A stretch of 26,819 bases of DNA, taken from positions 1-26,819 of the forward strand of contig NZ_CAMLHM010000050.1 in the NCBI RefSeq assembly GCF_946479885.1. The letters are read 5' to 3'. The notes beneath the pieces are model-generated. The model was not told where the DNA came from. It saw only the letters and a program-made list of their open reading frames with translations, and ran no database searches. A program made the translations under genes and the position numbers. Source of the stretch: an uncultured Devosia sp. GTDB lineage: Bacteria; Pseudomonadota; Alphaproteobacteria; Rhizobiales; Devosiaceae. Of this stretch, positions 16,164 to 22,431 are shown in pieces; position 1 is the first letter of the stretch; each line of letters begins with the position of its first letter.

Positions 16164-16174
16164 GATGGGTCTCC

Positions 16175-16240
16175 GATATATCTTTCGTTTCACTGACAAC
16201 AAAGGTCGGCGCCCATTTCGGCGATTTCAAGATATATCTT
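16175..16240. promoter_or_regulatory. Two PadR-type operator sites
   Basis: GATATATCTT occurs at 16175-16184 and 16231-16240, 56 bases apart in the same orientation. The second is part of a perfect 12-bp palindrome, AAGATATATCTT (16229-16240). The first abuts the ribosome binding site of the padR gene. Both overlap AT-rich hexamers that could be -10 elements. Confidence 0.65.
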
Positions 16241-16310
16241 ACGATTGTTTTTGGAGCGCCCATCCGGTGTCGCGCCCGCTGCGCGTCAATTACCGGTCGC
16301 CGATAAACAA

Positions 16311-16339
16311 AAATCCCGCCCGGCTGGGCCGGACGGGAC
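16311..16339 (-). terminator. Intrinsic terminator of the NDUFA9-like gene
   Basis: On the minus strand TCCCGTCCGG pairs with CCGGGCGGGA around CCCAG (one mismatch), followed by TTTTTG. It lies directly after the stop at 16364. Confidence 0.8.
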
Positions 16340-16363
16340 TGGTCTTGTCGCCAATGGAGCTGC

Positions 16364-17350
16364 CTAGAGAATCGGCGCTGGGGCGTTATCGCGGTCGAAC
16401 TGGCCGTGCTTGCGATAACGATACATGTAGTTGGGCAGGATCTCATCCATCGATGTCGGCGTGATGCCGAAAGCGGCGAAGGTCCGCTTGTCCTTGCTGG
16501 CCGCATCGGAAACGACATTGTCGACGCCGAGCAGTTCCACCTGGTCGCCAGTCAGCAGCGGCGGAAACGGCAGGATGGCAAAGGGCAGCGCCAGCAGCTT
16601 GGCAATGCCCGATGGCAGCGGCAGCATCGGACGGTTGCGGCCGGCCTCGCGCTGGATGCGCGCCAGCAATTGCTTGTAGGTCTCGACCTGCGGCCCGCCC
16701 AGTTCGTAGATACGGCCGACCTTGACCAGACCTTCGGCCGCCTGGGCAAAGGCTTCGGCGACATCGCCGACATAGGCCGGCTGGAAGCGCGTGCCACCGC
16801 CGATCAGCGGCAGGACCGGCAGCATGCGCGACAGGGCGCCCATCAGGTTGAAGAAGCCGTCTCCCTGCCCGAACAGAACCGAGGGCCGCATGATGATGGC
16901 GTTGGGGAAGGCCTTGAGCACGGCCTCTTCGCCCAGCAGCTTGCTCCTGGCATACTGGCTGACGTCGGCGGCCTGATCGACGCCCAGCGCCGACATATGC
17001 ACGAGCGTCGAAACGCCGGCGGCCTTTGCCGCGGTCGCGATATTGCCGGCGCCATCGATATGCACGGCCTGGAAGGTCTGGGCACCGCGCGAATAGCCCA
17101 CGCCGGTCAGGTTGATGACGATATCGGCACCGGCAACGGCCCGGTGCACCGAGGCCTGGTTGCGGACATTGGCCTGGATCGGCACGATCTGCCCGACGCT
17201 GCCGAACATCCTGGTATGCCCGGCCAGATCGGGACGGCGCACGGCGACGCGAATGCGGTGGCCGCGCTTGGCCAGCAGCTGCACGATCTGGGTGCCGACA
17301 AAGCCCGAACCGCCAAAGATGGTGACGAGTCTGGGTTCAATTCTGTCCAT
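16364..17350 (-). CDS. Complex I NDUFA9-like NAD(P)-binding protein (atypical SDR)
   Basis: Extended/atypical short-chain dehydrogenase family member of 328 residues. The nucleotide-binding motif is at the start (VTIFGGSGFVGTQIVQLLAK), followed by NLTGVGYSRG and YARSKLLGEEAVL, where the usual YxxxK is shifted to a YARSK form. Alphaproteobacterial proteins of this kind are close to the NDUFA9 accessory subunit of respiratory complex I; an assembly or quinone-related role is inferred, not shown. I chose the ATG at 17350, with GGAG 6 bases upstream, over a TTG at 17365. It is single, with its own terminator, divergent from the GFA gene. Confidence 0.85.
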   Translation of the reverse strand: MDRIEPRLVTIFGGSGFVGTQIVQLLAKRGHRIRVAVRRPDLAGHTRMFGSVGQIVPIQANVRNQASVHRAVAGADIVINLTGVGYSRGAQTFQAVHIDGAGNIATAAKAAGVSTLVHMSALGVDQAADVSQYARSKLLGEEAVLKAFPNAIIMRPSVLFGQGDGFFNLMGALSRMLPVLPLIGGGTRFQPAYVGDVAEAFAQAAEGLVKVGRIYELGGPQVETYKQLLARIQREAGRNRPMLPLPSGIAKLLALPFAILPFPPLLTGDQVELLGVDNVVSDAASKDKRTFAAFGITPTSMDEILPNYMYRYRKHGQFDRDNAPAPIL

Positions 17351-17438
17351 TGTGGGCTCCGGCAAACAGGCTTTTGGTTCAGTCCGCTTCTATCGCATAG
17401 CCGCCGCCGCTGTCGAGGGCGACGCACTGCGCACAGGC

Positions 17439-17468
17439 TTGACTCCCGTCGCACAATGTTCTTGTTAT
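17439..17468 (+). promoter_or_regulatory. Predicted promoter of the GFA gene
   Basis: TTGACT (17439-17444) and TGTTAT (17463-17468) are separated by 18 bases. The -10 lies within a GTTC-N7-GTTC element. Confidence 0.5.
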
Positions 17469-17472
17469 GTTC
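17458..17472 (+). promoter_or_regulatory. LexA-like box (GTTC-N7-GTTC)
   Basis: GTTCTTGTTATGTTC matches the direct-repeat SOS box known for alphaproteobacterial LexA. It overlaps the predicted -10 of the GFA gene, 22 bases before its ATG. One such 8-base match somewhere in a window this long could arise by chance; the position in a promoter makes it more credible. Confidence 0.5.
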
Positions 17473-17494
17473 ACTACGGACAAGGAGCGAGCCA

Positions 17495-17857
17495 ATGGCC
17501 GAAATGCAGACTTACCATGGGCAGTGCCATTGTGGCGCCGTGCAGTATGACGTCACCACCGACCTCAGCACGATGGGCGATTGCAACTGTTCACGCTGCC
17601 GACGCCTGAACTGGGTGCTGCAATCGGCGCCGGCCGGCCAGTTCACACTGCAGAGTGGCGCGGATAACCTGACAACCTACCATTTCAACACGGAAAATAT
17701 CGATCACCTGTTCTGCAAGACCTGCGGCATCGAGGCCTTTGCCCGGGGCAGCGACGGCAAGGGCAACGCCATGGTGATGATCAATGTCAATTGCCTGGAG
17801 CCCGCGGTGGTGGTGGATCGCAGCACCATCAAACACTGGGACGGCGCTAACTGGTGA
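17495..17857 (+). CDS. GFA family protein (glutathione-dependent formaldehyde-activating enzyme/CENP-V fold)
   Basis: Small zinc protein of 120 residues. The GFA cysteine set is complete: Cys11 and Cys13 (GQCHCGAV), Cys30, Cys32 and Cys35 (CNCSRC), Cys74 and Cys77 (CKTCGIEAF), typical for two zinc sites in the Mss4-like fold. Members are annotated as glutathione adduct-forming enzymes, but most have no proven activity. AGGAG lies 8 bases before the ATG. A longer frame running through from 16406 is a shadow of the opposite-strand gene. The promoter carries a LexA-like box, so DNA-damage induction is possible (inference). Confidence 0.9.
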   Translation: MAEMQTYHGQCHCGAVQYDVTTDLSTMGDCNCSRCRRLNWVLQSAPAGQFTLQSGADNLTTYHFNTENIDHLFCKTCGIEAFARGSDGKGNAMVMINVNCLEPAVVVDRSTIKHWDGANW

Positions 17858-17915
17858 GGTGCGCAAGAATGCCGGTTGACATCGTCCGGCGCTGCCCCTA
17901 GTTACACCACCGCTT

Positions 17916-18000
17916 GCCCAGATGGCGGAATTGGTAGACGCGCACGGTTCAGGTCCGTGTACCGCAAGGTGTGGAGGTTCGAGTCCTCTTCTGGGCACCA
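17916..18000 (+). tRNA. tRNA-Leu (anticodon CAG)
   Basis: 85 bases with CCA encoded. The acceptor stem GCCCAGA pairs with TCTGGGC. The anticodon stem CACGG/CCGTG encloses TTCAGGT, giving anticodon CAG at 17950-17952, which reads CUG. A long variable arm, as in class II tRNAs, and the T-loop GTTCGAGTC are present. A terminator follows at once. Confidence 0.97.
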
Positions 18001-18007
18001 GAAATTG

Positions 18008-18044
18008 ACCCCGGTCACGACTTATGTCGCGGCCGGGGTTTTTC
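18008..18044 (+). terminator. Terminator after tRNA-Leu
   Basis: ACCCCGGTCACGAC pairs with GTCGCGGCCGGGGT (one mismatch) around TTAT, followed by a run of T. Confidence 0.88.
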
Positions 18045-18162
18045 TTTGCGGCCTGCGCCTGCCCCCGGGAGCGAAAACCATGCTCGTGAAGCGCGCGCCG
18101 ACATATCAAGCTTTCTTTATATCCGCCTTGACCGGAACAGGTGCTGATGTCACAAACCTCCC

Positions 18163-18203
18163 ATAATTGCTCGTTTTGAGCGATTTTCGGCATGTTAAGG
18201 GGA
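18163..18203 (+). promoter_or_regulatory. Possible structured leader before metK
   Basis: AATTGCTC and GAGCGATT form an 8-bp stem (one G-U pair) around GTTTT, followed by TTTTC. A CCTCCC just upstream can pair partly with the ribosome binding site AAGGGGA. It does not fit any SAM riboswitch pattern I can recall, so this is only a candidate. Confidence 0.3.
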
Positions 18204-18209
18204 TTTTGG

Positions 18210-19466
18210 TTGGCACGGTCTTCCTATCTTTTCACCTCCGAGTCCGTCTCCGAGGGCCATCCGGACAAGGTTTGCGACCGGATTTCCGACGAAATCGTCG
18301 ACCTGGTTTTCCGCGAAGCCAAAAAGACCGGCATGGATCCGTCCCTGGTCCGCATTGCCTGCGAAACACTGGCCACCACCAACCGCGTGGTGATTGCGGG
18401 CGAAGTGCGCGTGCCCGAATCCCTGCTCAAGAAGGGCAAGGACGGCAAAGTGCTGCTCGACGCCGCCAGCCATCCGGTGGTCAACCCGTCCAAATTCAAG
18501 TCGACCGCCCGCAAGGCCATCCGCACCATCGGCTATGCGCAGGCCGGTTTTCACTGGAAGACCGTCAAGATCGACGTGCTGCTGCATGGCCAGTCGGCCG
18601 ACATTGCCCAAGGTGTCGACGCCGCCGGCAACAAGGATGTGGGTGCGGGCGACCAGGGCATCATGTTTGGCTATGCCAGCCGCGAGACCCCCGAGCTGCT
18701 GCCGGCGCCGATCTATTACGCACACAAGATTCTCGAGACCCTGACCACCGCCCGCAAGGCCAATAATGGCCCGGCCGGCAAGCTGGGGCCCGATGCCAAG
18801 AGCCAGGTCACGGTGCGCTACGAAGAGGGTAAGCCCGTGGGCGTCACCCAGATCGTGCTGTCGACCCAGCACCTGGATGAGAACCTGACCTCGGCCGACG
18901 TCCGCCGAATCGTCGAGCCCTACATCCATGAGGCCCTGCCCGACGGCTGGATCACCAAGGACACGGTCTGGCACGTCAATCCGACCGGCAAATTCGTGGT
19001 GGGTGGCCCCGATGGCGATGCGGGCCTGACCGGCCGCAAGATCATCGTGGATACCTATGGCGGCGCAGCGCCGCATGGCGGCGGCGCCTTTTCGGGCAAG
19101 GACCCGACCAAGGTGGATCGTTCGGCGGCCTATGCGGCGCGGTACCTGGCCAAGAACGTGGTCGCCGCCGGCCTTGCCGACCGCGCCACCATTCAGCTGA
19201 GCTATGCCATCGGCGTGGCGCAGCCGCTGTCGATCTATGTCGACCTGCATGGCACCGGCAAGGTCGAAGAATCGGTGGTCGAGGCGGCGCTGGCCAAGGT
19301 GATGGACCTGACCCCGCGCGGCATCCGCACCCATCTCGATCTCAACAAGCCCATTTATGCCCGCACCTCCGCCTATGGCCATTTCGGCCGCAAGCCAGGT
19401 CGCGACGGCAGCTTCTCGTGGGAAAAGACCGACCTGGTCAGCGCGCTCAAGGCCGCGGTGAAGTAG
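18210..19466 (+). CDS. metK: S-adenosylmethionine synthetase
   Basis: Makes S-adenosylmethionine from methionine and ATP, a homotetrameric cytoplasmic enzyme. The 418-residue product shows all hallmarks: [20 protein letters not shown] (His17 in the ATP site), [12 protein letters not shown], and [20 protein letters not shown] (the P-loop-like segment). Alphaproteobacterial MetK proteins begin [11 protein letters not shown], which corresponds to a TTG at 18210 with AAGGGGA 6 bases upstream. The ATG at 18192 would add LRGFW-type residues and lacks a ribosome binding site. The start codon is therefore unusual. Followed by a 26-bp inverted repeat, then trmB. Supplies the methyl donor for TrmB and the RlmD-type enzyme in this window. 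Confidence 0.96.
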   Translation: MARSSYLFTSESVSEGHPDKVCDRISDEIVDLVFREAKKTGMDPSLVRIACETLATTNRVVIAGEVRVPESLLKKGKDGKVLLDAASHPVVNPSKFKSTARKAIRTIGYAQAGFHWKTVKIDVLLHGQSADIAQGVDAAGNKDVGAGDQGIMFGYASRETPELLPAPIYYAHKILETLTTARKANNGPAGKLGPDAKSQVTVRYEEGKPVGVTQIVLSTQHLDENLTSADVRRIVEPYIHEALPDGWITKDTVWHVNPTGKFVVGGPDGDAGLTGRKIIVDTYGGAAPHGGGAFSGKDPTKVDRSAAYAARYLAKNVVAAGLADRATIQLSYAIGVAQPLSIYVDLHGTGKVEESVVEAALAKVMDLTPRGIRTHLDLNKPIYARTSAYGHFGRKPGRDGSFSWEKTDLVSALKAAVK

Positions 19467-19497
19467 GGCCTCTGGCAGTTCGCTGAACGGTCACCGC

Positions 19498-19565
19498 GTC
19501 ATTCCCGCGAAAGCGGGAATCTCCCTGGAAATGCAAAGAGAGATTCCCGCTTTCGCGGGAATGAC
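19498..19565. repeat. 26-bp perfect inverted repeat between metK and trmB
   Basis: Arms 19498-19523 and 19540-19565 are exact inverses, 16 bases apart. Each arm itself holds ATTCCCGC-GAAA-GCGGGAAT, a perfect hairpin with a GAAA loop. The sequence is of the GTCATTCCCGCGAAAGCGGG type, a widespread repeat of proteobacterial genomes. It may end the metK transcript or stabilise its 3' end. Confidence 0.85.
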
Positions 19566-19601
19566 GCCGTGGTCTATACGGCCCATCGTGCGGAGACCCC
19601 C

Positions 19602-20312
19602 ATGACCAAGCCAGACCACCAGCTACCCAAGACCCGTTCGGGCGAGGCGCGCGCCTTTTTCGGGCGACGTTCGGGCAAGAAGCTGCATGACGGCCAGCAG
19701 GCGGTGTTCGACGCCACCCTGCCCGCGCTCAAAATCAAGCTCAGCGGCAAGCTCGATCCGAAGGCGCTGTTTCCTGCGGCCGAGCGCATCGTCATCGAGA
19801 TCGGCTATGGCGGCGGCGAGCATCTGGCGCTCGAGGCCAGCAGGCATCCCGATACCGGCTATATCGGCTGCGAAGTGTTTACCGGCGGCATCGGCAAGAT
19901 GGTGCAGACCATTGCGGCGCAGCAGCTGGGCAATATCCGGCTTTTCACCGACGACGCGTTCAAGCTGCTGGTGGAGCTGCCCGATGCTTCGATCGACGAG
20001 ATCTACCTGCTCTATCCCGATCCCTGGCCCAAGACGCGCCACCACAAGCGCCGCTTCGTATCCCCGACCACGCTCAACGAGCTGGCCCGGGTATTGCGCC
20101 CGGGCGGTACGTTCCACTTCGCCACCGACATCGAGGATTATGCCAACTGGACGCTGGCCCATATCATCAGGGCACCGCAATTCAGTTTCGCGCCGGAAAC
20201 GCCCGGCGGCTGGCACCAGCCCTATCCGGGCTGGGAAGCGACACGCTACGAGCAGAAAGCCCGCCGCGAAGGGCGACTCGTCAGCTTTTATTTCAGCTTC
20301 ACACGGGTTTAG
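19602..20312 (+). CDS. trmB: tRNA (guanine-N7-)-methyltransferase
   Basis: Methylates guanine 46 of tRNA with SAM. The product has 236 residues. The SAM site is VIEIGYGGGEHLALEAS and the family signature is YPDPWPKTRHHKRRF, followed by ELARVLRPGGTFHFATD. The family C-terminus (TRYEQKARREGRLVSFYFSF) is intact. The ATG at 19602 has GGAG 6 bases upstream; a frame extension to 19569 enters the repeat and is rejected. It follows metK in the same direction, so it may share its transcript. Confidence 0.95.
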   Translation: MTKPDHQLPKTRSGEARAFFGRRSGKKLHDGQQAVFDATLPALKIKLSGKLDPKALFPAAERIVIEIGYGGGEHLALEASRHPDTGYIGCEVFTGGIGKMVQTIAAQQLGNIRLFTDDAFKLLVELPDASIDEIYLLYPDPWPKTRHHKRRFVSPTTLNELARVLRPGGTFHFATDIEDYANWTLAHIIRAPQFSFAPETPGGWHQPYPGWEATRYEQKARREGRLVSFYFSFTRV

Positions 20313-20323
20313 CCGCTAGCGCC

Positions 20324-20395
20324 GGAGCGGCTTCGCGGCTCGAGGCGGGAGCAGCTTCGCCGCCCTGTGTCGGAGCGGCTTCGCCGCCCGAGGGA
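20324..20395. repeat. Three 24-bp direct repeats after trmB
   Basis: Units start at 20324, 20348 and 20372, each beginning GGAGC(G/A)GCTTCGC and differing in the last bases. Each can form a small hairpin such as GCGGC-TTC-GCCGC. They may act as transcript 3'-end structures or simply be slippage products. Confidence 0.8.
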
Positions 20396-20459
20396 TGGCT
20401 GATATGTCAAAGTTTAATGCTTGGTGGCTCTGGTAGTCACGCAATCGCGACCCATATCC

Positions 20460-20485
20460 GAACCTCGACCAGTTTATCGAGGTTC
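20460..20485 (+). promoter_or_regulatory. Inverted repeat overlapping the HxlR ribosome binding site
   Basis: GAACCTCGA-N8-TCGAGGTTC has perfect 9-bp arms and ends two bases before the ATG at 20488. The only GAGG ribosome binding site (20479-20482) lies inside the right arm. Confidence 0.6.
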
Positions 20486-20487
20486 CC

Positions 20488-20871
20488 ATGCGCAGCCAGT
20501 CCACAGCCGGCCCACACGACAATGACGTGTTGATGTCGAGACCGGGAAAGTGGACGCTGACGATCATTACCATGCTGCGCGTCGAGGCCAGGCGCTTCAA
20601 CGATCTCAAGCGCGCCGGCGGCATTTCGCAGAAGACCCTGACGCTGACGCTGCGCGAACTGGAGCGCGACGGCTTCGTCACGCGCACCATGTTCGCGACC
20701 ATTCCGCCGCGTGTGGACTATGAGCTGACCGCCTTGGGGCGCGAATTGCTCACGCTGGCTGATAGCCTGCGCGACTTCGCTGACCGTAATGGTGCGCTGG
20801 TCCAGGAGGCCCGCGCGCGGTTTGATGCCAGCGGCGGTGAGCCGGTCATCAAACTGGTGCATTCCATCTAG
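20488..20871 (+). CDS. HxlR family transcriptional regulator
   Basis: Winged-helix regulator of 127 residues. The family pattern is clear: GKWTLTIITMLRVEARRFND, GISQKTLTLTLRELERDGFV and PPRVDYELTALGRELL. The usual N-terminal cysteine before GKW (redox sensing in some relatives) is absent, so a thiol switch at that position is unlikely. The ATG at 20488 follows directly on an inverted repeat that may be its operator or hide its ribosome binding site. It is alone and convergent with the small exported protein; the target is unknown. Confidence 0.88.
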   Translation: MRSQSTAGPHDNDVLMSRPGKWTLTIITMLRVEARRFNDLKRAGGISQKTLTLTLRELERDGFVTRTMFATIPPRVDYELTALGRELLTLADSLRDFADRNGALVQEARARFDASGGEPVIKLVHSI

Positions 20872-20872
20872 G

Positions 20873-20905
20873 CACGGGCGCCGCCGGCGTACCGGCGGCG
20901 CCGTG
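20873..20905. terminator. GC-rich hairpin between convergent genes
   Basis: CACGG-G-CGCCGCCGG pairs with CCGGCGGCGCCGTG around CGTA, a 14-bp stem with one bulged G. It lies just after the HxlR stop and before the stop at 20915. No T-run, so efficiency is uncertain. Confidence 0.55.
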
Positions 20906-20914
20906 GGCAGGCTA

Positions 20915-21187
20915 TTAGAGGGTAACCTGCTCAAGCGAACCAGGCGTGAAGAACTGCATGGTCTGGGTGCCGTCCTCGAGGGTGACATAGGCGCGGATCA
21001 GGCCGCTCCAGTCTTCGACGGCAGTGGCGTTGACGCCCTTCTGCTGCAGCTCGGCCAGGATCGAGTTGGCGGTGAATTCGCGCATCTCGGTCGAGGCATT
21101 GTCACCGAACACGTCGGCGAAGGCGGGGGCGGCAGCGCCGGCAAAAGCGGCGGCGGCAACGAGGGCGATAACAGTGTTCTTGATCAT
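20915..21187 (-). CDS. Small exported protein, unknown function
   Basis: 90-residue protein with a clear Sec signal peptide (MIKNTVIALVAAAAFAGAAA, cleavage likely after AFA-D near residue 24). The mature part has about 66 residues with a helix then a beta-rich end (ILAELQQKGVNATAVEDWSG, then AYVTLEDGTQTMQFF). This helix plus beta pattern is reminiscent of PepSY-type domains, but I would not assign it. The ATG at 21187 has AAGGA upstream at slightly long spacing; a longer frame to 21247 lacks the signal start. No conserved neighbour gives a function. Confidence 0.75.
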   Translation of the reverse strand: MIKNTVIALVAAAAFAGAAAPAFADVFGDNASTEMREFTANSILAELQQKGVNATAVEDWSGLIRAYVTLEDGTQTMQFFTPGSLEQVTL

Positions 21188-21446
21188 TTGAGGTGTTCCT
21201 TTCGTTTTGAACACCCTGGAGATGATCCCGCCCCGGCCGACCCTCAAGACACGATTTCCCAGATTCTTGCCCTTGAACTTCGGCCGATCATGGCGAGGGT
21301 TTTGCGAGCGAAATCAAGGCGTTCCGGAGCCCCTCGGTTTCTCGGAAGCTACCGGGTTACGGCCAGGTGACACATGCTGGCGCGGGCCTTTGCGGGGTCT
21401 GGAACCATTGTCGCGGCGCGCCCTTTAGCTTGAAAGGGAGGCCGCC
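21188..21446. other. Divergent intergenic region without a recognised gene
   Basis: 259 bases between the leftward exported protein and the rightward flavoprotein. A 73-codon open frame (21207-21428) has no start signal or family features. No clear promoter, repeat or RNA was recognised here. Confidence 0.5.
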
Positions 21447-22112
21447 ATGCCCGTTCGCGTACAGATTCTGAAGACCGAAATGGTCACCCACAATGTGCGT
21501 CACTATCGCGTCGAAAAGCCAAAGAATTTTCATTTTAGCCCCGGACAGGCGACGGAAGTCAGTATCGACAAGCCCGATTGGGTCGACAAGAAGCGGCCGT
21601 TTACCTTTACTTCACTACAAGACGAGCCCGATCTCGAATTCACCATCAAAAGCTATCGCGATCACCCTGGTGTCACCAATGCGCTCTGGGGCTGCGAAGC
21701 GGGCGACCACCTGCTGCTGCGCGATGTGTGGGGTACCATCCAGTATAAAGGGCCAGGCACGTTCATTGCCGGCGGCGCCGGGGTCACGCCGTTCATTGCC
21801 ATCCTCCGCCATCTCCATGCCAAGGGCGGGCTTGATGGCAACCGGCTGATCGTTTCCAACCAAACGGAACGCGACATTATCCTGCGCGAAGAGTTCGCGG
21901 CGATGGAGGGGCTCGAAACGCTGTGGACGGTGACGGGCGATCCGAAATCGAAGCTGCTGCAGCAGCGGATCGATACCGACTTCCTCAAATCTCATATCAA
22001 GGACCTCGCGCAGAACTTCTATCTATGCGGCCCCGACGCTATGGTTGCGGACCTGCGCACGGCGCTCGAGGAACTCGGCGCCGATGTGTCCAGCGTCACC
22101 TGGGAGCGATAG
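21447..22112 (+). CDS. FAD-binding oxidoreductase, ferredoxin-NADP reductase-like
   Basis: Flavoprotein of 221 residues. The FAD site is KKRPFTFTSLQDEP (residues about 51-64), and the pyridine nucleotide site is FIAGGAGVTPFIAILRHLHA (about 106-125). The C-terminal part has NFYLCGPDAMVADLRTALEE. This is the two-domain FNR superfamily layout without an extra ferredoxin domain, so the electron partner is encoded elsewhere. GGGAGG lies 6 bases before the ATG. The stop overlaps a GTG start of a 70-residue gene by one base. The acceptor is unknown: possibly a ferredoxin, flavodoxin or small heme protein. Confidence 0.9.
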   Translation: MPVRVQILKTEMVTHNVRHYRVEKPKNFHFSPGQATEVSIDKPDWVDKKRPFTFTSLQDEPDLEFTIKSYRDHPGVTNALWGCEAGDHLLLRDVWGTIQYKGPGTFIAGGAGVTPFIAILRHLHAKGGLDGNRLIVSNQTERDIILREEFAAMEGLETLWTVTGDPKSKLLQQRIDTDFLKSHIKDLAQNFYLCGPDAMVADLRTALEELGADVSSVTWER

Positions 22113-22324
22113 TGGAGCCGGTCGGCAAGTTCACCAGCGCGGATGGAAGAACGGTTGTCACCCTCTATAGGCGCGGTGACGGCCTCTACCAGTTCCGTGC
22201 GGCCGTGCTCAGCGGGGCGCCGGATGGCGATCGGTGGGATCACCGCTCGTCCGGCCTGTTCAATACCCTCGGCGACGCCGAGGCTGCCGCCCATGCCGCA
22301 GCCCATGCCGGCAGCAGTGCCTGA
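22112..22324 (+). CDS. Small hypothetical protein coupled to the flavoprotein gene
   Basis: 70 residues starting at a GTG whose first G is the last base of the upstream stop (TAGTG). GGGAG lies 6 bases upstream, so coupled translation is likely. The product (VEPVGKFTSADGRTVVTLYR, then DGLYQFRAAVLSG, ending in an Ala/His-rich tail) is soluble with a beta-rich start. I do not recognise a family. Open-frame sequence upstream of 22112 in this frame is a shadow. Third-position GC usage fits a real gene. Confidence 0.62.
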   Translation: MEPVGKFTSADGRTVVTLYRRGDGLYQFRAAVLSGAPDGDRWDHRSSGLFNTLGDAEAAAHAAAHAGSSA

Positions 22325-22328
22325 CACC

Positions 22329-22357
22329 TTGCGGCTCGCGGCCAACAGCGCTATATA
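22329..22357 (+). promoter_or_regulatory. Predicted promoter of the rimP-nusA-infB operon
   Basis: TTGCGG (22329-22334) and TATATA (22352-22357) with a 17-base spacer. Transcription would begin near 22364, giving a leader of about 68 bases. Confidence 0.6.
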
Positions 22358-22382
22358 GACGCCAACATCTCAGCAAGTTTGC

Positions 22383-22414
22383 AGAGTGGGAGCCGCCCGG
22401 CCCCGCTCTTTTTT
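22383..22414 (+). terminator. Terminator-like hairpin in the rimP leader (possible attenuator)
   Basis: AGAGTGGG (22383-22390) pairs with CCCGCTCT (22402-22409, one G-U pair) and is followed by six T. It lies after the predicted promoter and only 17 bases before the rimP ATG, so it may attenuate the operon rather than end the upstream gene. Confidence 0.6.
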
Positions 22415-22431
22415 ATTAGCCGAACGGAACG

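Noticed and set aside
16406..17494. Extension of the GFA frame across the NDUFA9-like gene
   Set aside because: It is antisense to a well-supported gene. The GFA domain begins at 17495 behind AGGAG.
18100..18209. Known SAM riboswitch (SAM-II, SAM/SAH or SAM-V) before metK
   Set aside because: I looked for the conserved cores I can recall and could not align them; only a simple hairpin is visible.
20324..20395. Start of a CRISPR array or toxin-antitoxin repeat
   Set aside because: Only three units directly abutting each other without spacers.
21207..21428. 73-codon open frame in the gap before the flavoprotein gene
   Set aside because: No ribosome binding site, no recognisable domain and composition unlike neighbouring genes.
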